A stretch of DNA of 64,000 bases from the NCBI RefSeq assembly GCF_000973105.1, contig NC_015844.1, positions 2,476,501 to 2,540,500 on the forward strand, read 5' to 3'. Positions within the stretch are counted from its first letter, which is position 1; every line of letters starts with the position of its first letter. The DNA is from Zobellia galactanivorans (GTDB lineage Bacteria; Bacteroidota; Bacteroidia; Flavobacteriales; Flavobacteriaceae). Below are positions 53,905-61,590 of this stretch, in pieces. The translations under genes were made by a program, and so were the position numbers. The notes below the pieces were generated by a model that was not told where the DNA came from, did not search any database, and worked only from the letters and a program-made list of their open reading frames with translations.

Positions 53905-55385
53905 TAAATTAAACTTTTTACTTTTTCCAATTCCTCTAAATGCTGATCCGCCTGGGCAATCAGGTTTTTGTCGTCGACCAAGGTTTTGATCTCTTCGGCC
54001 TTGGCCTTCATTTCTTCGTATTTTTTCAGTTCTTCGGAACTGTTTTCGTTGTGCGTGAGCCAGCCCAGTTCCAATTGGTTCAATAGGGTGAGGGCCCGCT
54101 CGAAGGGATATTCGCTTGCCGTTCGTATTTCGAGGGCCTCGTTGAAAAGTCCCGCCGCCTTCTCCAGGTTGTCGTGGATTTTTGCCGGGGGAAAATGCAT
54201 CAGGGCCGTTGCATAATTGTGGCTGGCCATGGCATGTTCGTACGGGTATTTATCCTTGGTATAAAAAGCGAGTACCTCTTTGAAGGAAGAAGCACAAAAG
54301 GCCGTCCACATGGGTTTTTCTTCTGAGGATACCGGAATTTCCGAATAGATAAGCGCCAAATTATGGTGTACATCGGCAAATTTCTGCGGATGCGTATCGC
54401 GCTTAAATACCTTTAGAACGTCTTGGAAGGCGTTAATGGACGCCTTGTAATACTGTGGATTGCCGTTCTTTGACCAGGTGTACAAAAGAATGGCTTTTTT
54501 ATACATGGCTTCCCCTAGGAATTCGGGAATATCTTCCTTTCTAAAATATTGGATCGCCCGGTTGATGAGTTCCTTCGAAGCGATAAAATCTTTCTTGAAA
54601 TTGGCGATTTCCGCGGCATCCACCAATAACATACCGGCCTGTACACTAAGGCCTTTTTCCTCGAAATAGGCAATGCAGCCCAGTTGGAGTTCATGGACTT
54701 CATTTAATTTTTCGGGGTCATGGGGCATTTGTAACTGAGCCATTAGAATGCCGGCCAAATGGCTGTTCATGGCATTTTTGGCATCGTCGGAAACAGCGAT
54801 TTTCAGTTGCTCTTCCACTAATGCTTTGGCCTCCTTCAATTCTCCCGCATCCAATAACAAGTTCAGGTAATGTTTTGCGGTAAAAACCTTGACCTCGTCG
54901 TTTTCGGCTTTTGTTAGGGCTTCGATAAATCCCTTTTTAAGCTCGGCATGTCCTTGGGAGGGCGTCACGGCACCGTAATAATTGATAATGGCGCTATTGT
55001 GGGCCGAGGTGTTGTAGCAGAAATCGATCATGTTGGTCGAAATCTCGTAACCGAACTGTAAATGGGTCGCAATCAGAAGGTGATGGTACAGGGGTGATGC
55101 TTCCGAAACAAATTCAAAAGCCTTCTGATGGTTTCCCAATTTGTAGAAAACCAAGGCGAGCAAATTTTTGGGAGTAAACGGAATCTCAGGAAACACATAG
55201 GGCGGTTCCAGGTCGTACCAATCCAAGGTAACCGATAGGGTGTCGGTATCGGCCGTTAGCATTTTTGTGTCGCCTATATTTTCAGGAGCCTCGGTTACCG
55301 TAACCAGTTCATCGAGCCGGTCGACGCTCCCAATCGCATCTTGTACTTTTTGAAAGGCATCAGTTGTCGTTAATATCGTAAGCAT
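53904..55385 (-). CDS. Uncharacterised helical repeat protein in the hydrogenase operon
   Basis: The 493-residue protein is soluble and mostly alpha-helical, with TPR-like repeats from about 100 onwards (for example NHQKAFEFVSEASPLYHHLL and KYPYEHAMASHNYATALMHFPPAK). No signal peptide, no membrane segment and no cysteine motif are visible. The start overlaps the end of the 85-residue gene by 26 bases, and its stop shares a base with the hypA ATG, so it is coupled on both sides. It probably helps assemble or scaffold the enzyme; no function is known to me. Confidence 0.75.
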   Translation of the reverse strand: MLTILTTTDAFQKVQDAIGSVDRLDELVTVTEAPENIGDTKMLTADTDTLSVTLDWYDLEPPYVFPEIPFTPKNLLALVFYKLGNHQKAFEFVSEASPLYHHLLIATHLQFGYEISTNMIDFCYNTSAHNSAIINYYGAVTPSQGHAELKKGFIEALTKAENDEVKVFTAKHYLNLLLDAGELKEAKALVEEQLKIAVSDDAKNAMNSHLAGILMAQLQMPHDPEKLNEVHELQLGCIAYFEEKGLSVQAGMLLVDAAEIANFKKDFIASKELINRAIQYFRKEDIPEFLGEAMYKKAILLYTWSKNGNPQYYKASINAFQDVLKVFKRDTHPQKFADVHHNLALIYSEIPVSSEEKPMWTAFCASSFKEVLAFYTKDKYPYEHAMASHNYATALMHFPPAKIHDNLEKAAGLFNEALEIRTASEYPFERALTLLNQLELGWLTHNENSSEELKKYEEMKAKAEEIKTLVDDKNLIAQADQHLEELEKVKSLI

Positions 55386-55617
55386 CTTTGTCTACTTTTT
55401 GTGTGCCTCGGGGGTCTTTGGCCGCCGTCAACATCATGTTTCTTCCATAAATCTCGGCCAGGCGCTCTGTCCTATAATCCCCAATGGTCTGAATTAAGAC
55501 CTGTTTCGGGTCTTTGGTGTTGATGAATATCAGCGAAACTTCCCAACGGCCTTTGACCGGGGTAACCTTGTACTGTACCTCGGCATCTATCAGCCAATTG
55601 TTGTTTTGTTTCGTCAT
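55360..55617 (-). CDS. Uncharacterised small protein in the hydrogenase operon
   Basis: The 85-residue soluble protein (NNWLIDAEVQYKVTPVKGRWEVSLIFIN) has a mixed beta/alpha composition. No family recognised. It starts 4 bp within the end of the previous gene (55614-55617) and overlaps the next by 26 bases, so it is translated in a tight series. The reading frame is intact and its codon use is like its neighbours. Confidence 0.65.
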   Translation of the reverse strand: MTKQNNNWLIDAEVQYKVTPVKGRWEVSLIFINTKDPKQVLIQTIGDYRTERLAEIYGRNMMLTAAKDPRGTQKVDKDAYDINDN

Positions 55618-55934
55618 CTAACAGCCACCTTGATTAAACGGGTCTTTTCAATAATTTCATAGTCGAGTTCCCTATCCGTCATATCCAGATCGTTATCTAT
55701 CAACAACTCGCGAACGGCAAGGGTCTTGTCACCCTTTAAGTTACGCGTTTTCAATAGAAACTGCGTGGGTTTGTACATTTTTACGAACCACTGGCTCGTG
55801 ACGGGCGTGATCAAAATAGTGCCCTGTTCCCTTACATAGGTTACATAGGCATATTGGGTTTCTCCAAAAATGGGGGCGATCAACTCATGGTCTAAGTAAA
55901 TATGGGAAGTTTTTAGGCTGATTCTAGGGTTCAC
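55614..55934 (-). CDS. Uncharacterised protein in the hydrogenase operon
   Basis: The 106-residue protein reads MNPRISLKTSHIYLDHELIA and ITPVTSQWFVKMYKPTQFLLK; it is soluble and beta-rich. No family recognised. The start overlaps the protease stop by 4 bases (ATGA type) and its end overlaps the next gene by 4 bases. Position after the protease suggests a maturation or electron-transfer accessory role, as inference. Confidence 0.65.
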   Translation of the reverse strand: MNPRISLKTSHIYLDHELIAPIFGETQYAYVTYVREQGTILITPVTSQWFVKMYKPTQFLLKTRNLKGDKTLAVRELLIDNDLDMTDRELDYEIIEKTRLIKVAVR

Positions 55935-56410
55935 GAGGGTATCGGTAGCTTTAGGTCTTCCAAAATGTGTTGTACAATTTTGTCCCCGGCGTCTTTCACT
56001 TCATCGCTAAGGTCTACCTCTAGCTTCGTATTTTCTATGGCCACTAGGTACACTTGAATGTCTTCGGGATATTCGTCTTGCATTATCTTTTTGGTGTACG
56101 ACAAGGCCTGGTCCCACTTCATGCCGTGCAAGAAGACCATGGGGTCGTCTTGCGGAGCTTTCATAACCTCTTCGGCGGGAACCTTGAACAAGGTACCTAC
56201 AGGTTCATTGCTGTTAAGGACCGCATCTACCAAAATGATCCTGTCGTGTCCTTTTAAGCCGAAAAGCACCTCAAAGGCCGCGGTGCCCATGTCAAAAATG
56301 CTGATGTCTTCCGTTTCGGGGAGTTTTTTTCGCAGTTCTTCGATGACGTAAATACCTACCGCATCATCGCTACGTACGGGGTTTCCGAAGCCCATTATGG
56401 CCGTCTTCAT
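55931..56410 (-). CDS. [NiFe]-hydrogenase maturation protease (HyaD/HoxM type)
   Basis: The 159-residue endopeptidase removes the C-terminal tail of the large subunit after nickel insertion. It begins MKTAIMGFGNPVRSDDAVGIYVIEEL and contains VDAVL and FLHGMKW. In HycI the nickel ligands are Glu, Asp and His; here the first is Asp in the SDDAVG block, and the others fit Asp in ILVDAV and His in FLHGMKW. It lies 82 bp downstream of the large subunit, and a palindrome occupies the gap. Confidence 0.9.
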   Translation of the reverse strand: MKTAIMGFGNPVRSDDAVGIYVIEELRKKLPETEDISIFDMGTAAFEVLFGLKGHDRIILVDAVLNSNEPVGTLFKVPAEEVMKAPQDDPMVFLHGMKWDQALSYTKKIMQDEYPEDIQVYLVAIENTKLEVDLSDEVKDAGDKIVQHILEDLKLPIPS

Positions 56411-56433
56411 ATGCTTTCTTGTTTTAGATATAA

Positions 56434-56466
56434 AGACCTCACAGATCTCTAAGATCTATGAGGTCT
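56434..56466. repeat. REP-like palindrome, copy 4 (divergent)
   Basis: Arms AGACCTCACAGATCT/AGATCTATGAGGTCT pair at 14 of 15 positions, with loop CTA. The outer half is the same as copies 1-3; the inner part differs. It sits between the large subunit stop (56493) and protease start (56410), 23 nt upstream of the latter. Confidence 0.85.
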
Positions 56467-56492
56467 AAGGTAATCATTATCGAAATCCGTAA

Positions 56493-58085
56493 TTATAGTT
56501 TAAATCGGGATAGTTCAACACCACTGTTTGCATCATGGGCATGTACGGTACATACCAGGCACGAGTCGAAGGAACGCGCCACGATACCCACTTCAACGGG
56601 ATCTGACGGATCTTCTATCTCGGTGCCCAACAGGGCGGTTTCTATAGGTCCGGGGTTATCGTTACCGTCTTGCGGACCGACATTCCATGTGGTCGGCGCC
56701 ATGACTTGGTAGTTTTTGATCACACCGTTTTCGATTTCGATCCAGTGGGCGAGGGCACCACGTGCCGCCTCGGTAGCACCGAAACCTTTGCCGTCTTTCT
56801 CAACAGGTTTTACGTAGAACTCACCGTCCAAATCGATTTCCGATAACCATTTTTCAATAAAGGTGTAGATTCTCGGAGCCTCATGTACCCTGGCCAATAC
56901 CCTGGTAAATACACTGGGGCCTAGCTTTTTAATTATATCGCCAAACAAAGGGTCTTGAATTTGATGGTCTTTGTTGGCCGGGTTAGCGTTCATGATGGCA
57001 CGGGCCAATGGTCCGGCTTCGGCGGCATGGCCGTCGTAACGAGGCGATTTGGACCAACTGTATTGGTTGTCAAAATCGGTTTCGTGCAAGGTCTGCGATT
57101 TCATGGGCGTTGGTAAGGGCTCGTCCCAAGGGTGGAGCCCGTCTTTTTGATTATCGTACCATGAATGCTTCACGTGCTCGCTGATCTTCATGTGGTCGAA
57201 CTCGTGATAGTTCTCGCCGTCGAAGAATCCGCTCGAGGAAATCAAGGCGGCATTTCTACCTTCGATGGTCGGGTTGTTGTACATGTCTTTGTGCAAGTAG
57301 GTTCCTGTTGCCAAGAACTTGCCCACACCTTGACCGAATTTATCCAATCCGAACTCGATTCCTGCACGTATCAATAGGCCTAGATCACTGTTTTTCTGTG
57401 ATTCGTTCTCTTCGACCCACGCCAACATATCGTCCCAGGTCTTGATTTCCATGTAACGTTCAATGGAACAACCTAGCCAAACGGGTTCCAGCCAATCGTT
57501 TTTGAACTGGGCCAGAATGGCATGCGCCCTTGTAATATCCTTAAGGGTAGGGGCACACATAACACCGCCCGGAACCATATAGCTCGAGTGGGGCCATTGG
57601 CCACCGAACAGGGCGTAGATCTGAACAGGCAGTCCACTGGCGGTCAATCCTATTTGAAAGGTTTCGCCAACGTAGGCGGACCAGCGTTTTACTACTTCCT
57701 TATATAAAGGTTTATCGGCATATTTTTTATTCGCCAAATCGGTCGCGAAGATAGCGTAGAACCATCTGGGGATACTTTGTAGGGTTTCCGAAGCTTGGCC
57801 TATGGCCCTTAACAAAAGGGCATTGGGCGTTAGTTTGGTACCCCAAGCGGTATCAAGTGCCGACGAGGCGCAATAAAGGTGCGATCCTCCGCAGATTCCA
57901 CAAATCCTTGGCGTAACTACGAGTCCCGATTGGGGGTCCTTGCCCGCCATTATTTTCTCGAAGCCCCTGAACATCGCAGCTTGCGTATGGGCACGGGTCA
58001 CTTTGCCGTTGTCGATATAGACTTTTACGTCCAAATCGCCCTCAACACGGCCAACAGGAGATATATTTAATTCTTTAACTGACAT
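56493..58085 (-). CDS. [NiFe]-hydrogenase large subunit (group 1h/1l-like)
   Basis: The 530-residue catalytic subunit holds the Ni-Fe site. The L1 motif RICGICGGSHLY has Cys62 and Cys65 with His69; L2 at the C-terminus is DSCLVCTVH with Cys509 and Cys512. A 15-residue tail after His515 (AHDANSGVELSRFKL) should be removed by the protease encoded downstream. The overall sequence resembles the actinobacterial-type high-affinity (Hhy/Huc) subunit; group 1l, described in Bacteroidota, is also possible. No signal peptide; it is cytosolic. It follows the small subunit by 21 bp. Confidence 0.93.
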   Translation of the reverse strand: MSVKELNISPVGRVEGDLDVKVYIDNGKVTRAHTQAAMFRGFEKIMAGKDPQSGLVVTPRICGICGGSHLYCASSALDTAWGTKLTPNALLLRAIGQASETLQSIPRWFYAIFATDLANKKYADKPLYKEVVKRWSAYVGETFQIGLTASGLPVQIYALFGGQWPHSSYMVPGGVMCAPTLKDITRAHAILAQFKNDWLEPVWLGCSIERYMEIKTWDDMLAWVEENESQKNSDLGLLIRAGIEFGLDKFGQGVGKFLATGTYLHKDMYNNPTIEGRNAALISSSGFFDGENYHEFDHMKISEHVKHSWYDNQKDGLHPWDEPLPTPMKSQTLHETDFDNQYSWSKSPRYDGHAAEAGPLARAIMNANPANKDHQIQDPLFGDIIKKLGPSVFTRVLARVHEAPRIYTFIEKWLSEIDLDGEFYVKPVEKDGKGFGATEAARGALAHWIEIENGVIKNYQVMAPTTWNVGPQDGNDNPGPIETALLGTEIEDPSDPVEVGIVARSFDSCLVCTVHAHDANSGVELSRFKL

Positions 58086-58106
58086 TTTTGATTCTTTAAG
58101 GTTCGG

Positions 58107-59066
58107 TTATTTTGAAGTTTCCTGTACTCGCTTGTTCGAAGGCATGATCTTTTGGAAACCTGCCTCCATGTAATAGGCTAGTTTAGTTCTTCCTTCAGGA
58201 ACCTCTTTTGGAAACGTGCCCATATATTTCATGGTTTTCATAACACTTCCCTTTTTGAGGTCGTGGTGCGGGAAACCGGGTTCGGTACAACCAAGACAGG
58301 GGTGATTGGCCCGTGTCTTACTTGACTGTCTGTTCCAAAGAATGTTGTTACAGCTAGCCCTGGTCATTGGTCCTCTACAACCAACCTCATAGAATAGGCA
58401 TCCGCCACGCCTACCAAAGCCACCATCTACTTTTTGTGCAAAGTTGACCACGTTGGTACAACCGGTCTGCACAAAATCGGTAAAGAAGGTTTTTGGCCTA
58501 TGGTAATCGTCGATTTGAACATCGCCAATCCTTCCTACGGCAATGGCCACAAGAATTTGCGTGATCCAATCGGGGTGGGCCGGACAACCGGGAATATTAA
58601 TCACCGGCAAGCCTCCCTTGGAAACGTAGTCGGCCCCTAGGAAACCGCCTTTGTTTTTCTTATGGAATTGCAATCCGGTAGACTCACTGGGGTTCGGAGG
58701 AACCGCAGGTATACCTCCCCATGTTGCGCAATCGCCGATAGCGACGACATAACCCGCAACTTCCGAGAGTTCTTTAATCCAGTCCATCATCGGACGGTCG
58801 GCGAAATAGTTCATTGTACCCGTGTTGTTCGGGCCTTGGATCAACGAACCTTCGTAAACAAGAATGTCCATCTGTACCTTACCGGCAAGGATATCCTTTA
58901 AGAGGTCTTGAACTTGGTCCCCGATCTGTAAACCCGTTGTGGGGTGCCATAAAATGTTGAGGCCGAAGTCGGTAATAAGCTCCACTACCGTGGGTTCTTC
59001 GGCATTTAAAAAGGACATGGTGTTGCCACTGCATGCACCTCCTTGCAACCATAATACATTTGCCAT
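58107..59066 (-). CDS. [NiFe]-hydrogenase small subunit (group 1h/1l-like)
   Basis: Beginning at MANVLWLQGGACSGNTMSFL, the usual start in this lineage, gives 319 residues; an in-frame ATG at 59126 would add 20 residues without the RRxFxK Tat motif. The protein carries the Fe-S clusters. The block GGACSGNTMSF replaces the CxxC of ordinary small subunits with Cys12-Ser-Gly-Asn, as in the oxygen-tolerant group 1h enzymes where an Asp replaces a Cys at the proximal cluster. Later Cys are in GDCATWGG, GCPAHPDW, FVQTGCTN, GCLFYEVGCRGPM and HPCLGCTEPGFP. It is the first gene of the operon. Confidence 0.93.
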   Translation of the reverse strand: MANVLWLQGGACSGNTMSFLNAEEPTVVELITDFGLNILWHPTTGLQIGDQVQDLLKDILAGKVQMDILVYEGSLIQGPNNTGTMNYFADRPMMDWIKELSEVAGYVVAIGDCATWGGIPAVPPNPSESTGLQFHKKNKGGFLGADYVSKGGLPVINIPGCPAHPDWITQILVAIAVGRIGDVQIDDYHRPKTFFTDFVQTGCTNVVNFAQKVDGGFGRRGGCLFYEVGCRGPMTRASCNNILWNRQSSKTRANHPCLGCTEPGFPHHDLKKGSVMKTMKYMGTFPKEVPEGRTKLAYYMEAGFQKIMPSNKRVQETSK

Positions 59067-59438
59067 ATTCTTATGAAATATTTGGTTTGGAAACATTAAA
59101 GTATAAATATGACACTTATTTAGCAAAATAATTATGATATTCTCATTAATTTGGAATATATCTAAATAATATGTAAGGCTATTCTGATGTTTTGTTGTAA
59201 AGGGGGTGGATTGTAAGGAAATCGTGCTTTTTCGGAAGATGTTCTTGGTCTTTTGAGTTTCTTGATCGTCTGTGGGTTTGCGTCTTGGGTGTATGTAAAT
59301 CTTCGGTAGAATAGGATTTAGAAAACCTGATTAAAATCATATTTTGTAAGAAATTAAGACCCGATTTTTGAGGGTTTAGTTTTGGTTTTATGGACGAAGA
59401 GGTTCACTAGGGTCAAATCATCACAAAAATTATATGTT
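59067..59438. other. Divergent 372-bp intergenic region between hydrogenase operon and the 604-residue gene
   Basis: AT-rich spacer that must hold both promoters. On the plus strand TAGTTTTG at 59377-59384 matches TAnnTTTG (54 bp before the ATG at 59439). For the minus strand the nearest match is a single-mismatch TTATTTTG (plus 59124-59131). No FNR-like or other palindromic operator was clearly seen. Confidence 0.5.
59377..59384 (+). promoter_or_regulatory. Putative -7 element of the 604-residue gene
   Basis: TAGTTTTG matches the Bacteroidota TAnnTTTG. No TTTG at normal -33 spacing was found, so this is weak. Confidence 0.35.
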
Positions 59439-61253
59439 ATGACGTACGCACATTCCTTTCATATCCCGGTTATGGGTATAGGTTTTACTATTGACTCTCC
59501 TTTAAAAGTTTCACAATTCGGTATCGACTCGGTCATTTCGTTGGTCGATGATGTGCTCTTGGAAAAGCTTCGCAAGATGTATTCGGGCAAGCATGGCCTT
59601 CCCTACAAGGAAATTACGGATAACCAAAACGATTTTAGGGCAAAACGTATCAGCTCGTATCTCAATATGGTCCACGATCTGGCCCACGAGAAATTCGAGG
59701 AATTCAAGATGAGCACCACGGAAACCGCACAGAGCATCAAAGAGTACTTCCATATGCTGCCGGATTCGTCAACGTTTAAGCGGGAATTCAACCAGCTTAC
59801 GGAGCATTGCTTCAATTTGACCGAAATCAAGGACTGGGTAAGGGAGCAAATGCCCATGGGGAGTATTGATGTGAACATCATGACGAAGGTCGATAAGGAC
59901 AATTATATTAAAAAGGAAAAGCTGTCCTCGGAATATAACGATGCCCATGCGGCCCTAAGAGGCTTCGCGAAAAGTAAGTTGCAGTCTTCAGTAGTGCTCT
60001 CTGCTGGAATGAATCCCAGATTGTATAGTTATTTGGAGCAGTTTGATGACTTTTACCCCGATGCCGAGGGAAGGGTCAAGAAGAAAATAGTTCTCAAGGT
60101 AAGCGATTACCGTTCGGCCTTGATCCAAGGAAAGTTTTTGGCGAAAAAAGGAATTTGGGTTTCGGAGTACCGTGTGGAGTCAGGGCTCAATTGTGGGGGC
60201 CATGCCTTTGCCGCGGATGGCTACTTAATGGGGCCGATTCTTCAACAGTTTAAAGATAATCGACAGGAACTGATCGATACGGTTCAAGGGCTTTTGATCG
60301 GGGCGCTTGAAAGCAAGGGGCGTACGGTTCCTAAAAAACCGCTGCCTTTAAAGATTTCTGCCCAGGGCGGTGTGGGCACGGCCGAAGAGCATCAATTTCT
60401 TCTCGATAGGTACCAGATAGACTCCGTAGGTTGGGGTTCCGCTTTTCTTTTGGTGCCAGAGGCCACGACGGTGGATCAAGATACTTTGGACAAATTGGTA
60501 AAAGCGAAAGAGGACGATCTTTATTTGAGCAATATTTCCCCTCTCGGTATTCCTTTTCATAGTTTGAAGGGAAATACCAAGGATTTGGAAAAAGAGAAAC
60601 GCATTTCTGCGGGAAGGCCTGGTAGTCCGTGTCCGAAAAAGTTCGTGGCACTGAACAAAGATTTCAATGAGAAGGGGCTGTGTACGGCATCGCGTCAATA
60701 CCAAAATCAAAAATTAAAGGAACTCAAAGGTCAAAACCTATCAAAAGCCGAGTACGAATACCATTTTCGTAAGATTACCGAAAAATCGTGTACTTGCGTA
60801 GGTTTGGGAACGACGGCACTTTTGGCCTATGATCTGGATACCAAAATCGAAGGGGAAGGGGTGTCGGTCTGTCCGGGCCCGAATATGGCCTATTTTTCAA
60901 AGCTTACTTCCCTAAAGGAAATGATTGGCCATATTTATGGCAAAACCAATATCATATCTCGTACCGACCGCCCGAATATGTTTGTCAAGGAACTGCATAT
61001 CTACCTCCAATATTTCAAGGAACAGATTGCGGAATACGAAAGGTCGCCATCAAACAAACAGAAAAAGCAATTGTTGTCATTTGGCGAACACCTTAACGAC
61101 GGCATTACCTATTACGAAAACTTGTTTGGGGAAGGCCAAGAAGGGAAGGCCCCCTCATGCGGACATTTATTGGACCAGTTAAGGGAAAGCCGTGACCTTC
61201 TAAAACAGTTGCTTCAGGAAATTGAAGTGTTTGATGGGAAATTGGTTTCTTAG
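59439..61253 (+). CDS. Uncharacterised 604-residue TIM-barrel-like, cysteine-containing protein
   Basis: I chose MTYAHSFHIPVMGIGF at 59439; an upstream in-frame ATG at 59382 adds residues from the leader. The middle and C-terminal parts recall nitronate monooxygenase/FMN-binding TIM barrels (SAQGGVGTAEEHQFLLDRY and DSVGWGSAFLLVPEATT). Six Cys-containing blocks lie at intervals: GLNCGGHAFAADG, GSPCPKKF, GLCTASRQ, KSCTCVGLG, VSVCPGPN and PSCGHLL. A metal or Fe-S site is possible. No signal peptide. It is divergent from the hydrogenase operon and ends in a strong terminator. It might be a redox partner; this is inference. Confidence 0.65.
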   Translation: MTYAHSFHIPVMGIGFTIDSPLKVSQFGIDSVISLVDDVLLEKLRKMYSGKHGLPYKEITDNQNDFRAKRISSYLNMVHDLAHEKFEEFKMSTTETAQSIKEYFHMLPDSSTFKREFNQLTEHCFNLTEIKDWVREQMPMGSIDVNIMTKVDKDNYIKKEKLSSEYNDAHAALRGFAKSKLQSSVVLSAGMNPRLYSYLEQFDDFYPDAEGRVKKKIVLKVSDYRSALIQGKFLAKKGIWVSEYRVESGLNCGGHAFAADGYLMGPILQQFKDNRQELIDTVQGLLIGALESKGRTVPKKPLPLKISAQGGVGTAEEHQFLLDRYQIDSVGWGSAFLLVPEATTVDQDTLDKLVKAKEDDLYLSNISPLGIPFHSLKGNTKDLEKEKRISAGRPGSPCPKKFVALNKDFNEKGLCTASRQYQNQKLKELKGQNLSKAEYEYHFRKITEKSCTCVGLGTTALLAYDLDTKIEGEGVSVCPGPNMAYFSKLTSLKEMIGHIYGKTNIISRTDRPNMFVKELHIYLQYFKEQIAEYERSPSNKQKKQLLSFGEHLNDGITYYENLFGEGQEGKAPSCGHLLDQLRESRDLLKQLLQEIEVFDGKLVS

Positions 61254-61287
61254 GAGGAAGTCGCAAAATATCAATAGCCAAAAACTA

Positions 61288-61321
61288 AAAAGAGTCTTAT
61301 CGAAACCGATAAGACTCTTTT
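61288..61321 (+). terminator. Rho-independent terminator of the 604-residue gene
   Basis: A 15-bp perfect stem (AAAAGAGTCTTATCG/CGATAAGACTCTTTT) with 4-nt loop AAAC and terminal T's, 34 bp after the stop codon. Confidence 0.88.
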
Positions 61322-61590
61322 ACGAGAACACTATATGAAAATGAAAAATTTTATTTCTGAATGATTAACACTGTAAACTTACGGCAGTAGGTCTCTATTT
61401 GAAAAAAAATGATGTGAAACGCCCAATTTGTGTTGTGAAACTATCCTTTTGAATGCTTCCCCGTCAAATACACCTATAAATTCCCTTGGGGGAAGCCCTA
61501 ATTTTTTCAAATGGGGGCATATATCATCCCGGAAATATGCCAGGGGCAATTCCGTTTAAGGGGATCAACTGATTCGGATGGTGGTGGCTG
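61322..61590. other. Intergenic region without a supported gene
   Basis: The 269-bp spacer between the terminator and the convergent acyl-CoA dehydrogenase. It contains an inverted repeat GCTTCCCC/GGGGAAGC (61455-61488), possibly a terminator for the minus-strand gene, but with a long loop and no T-tract. Nothing else was seen. Confidence 0.4.

Noticed and set aside
59067-59126. Extended N-terminus of the hydrogenase small subunit as a signal peptide
   Set aside because: No twin-arginine motif, and the known lineage begins at MANVLWLQGGACSGN.
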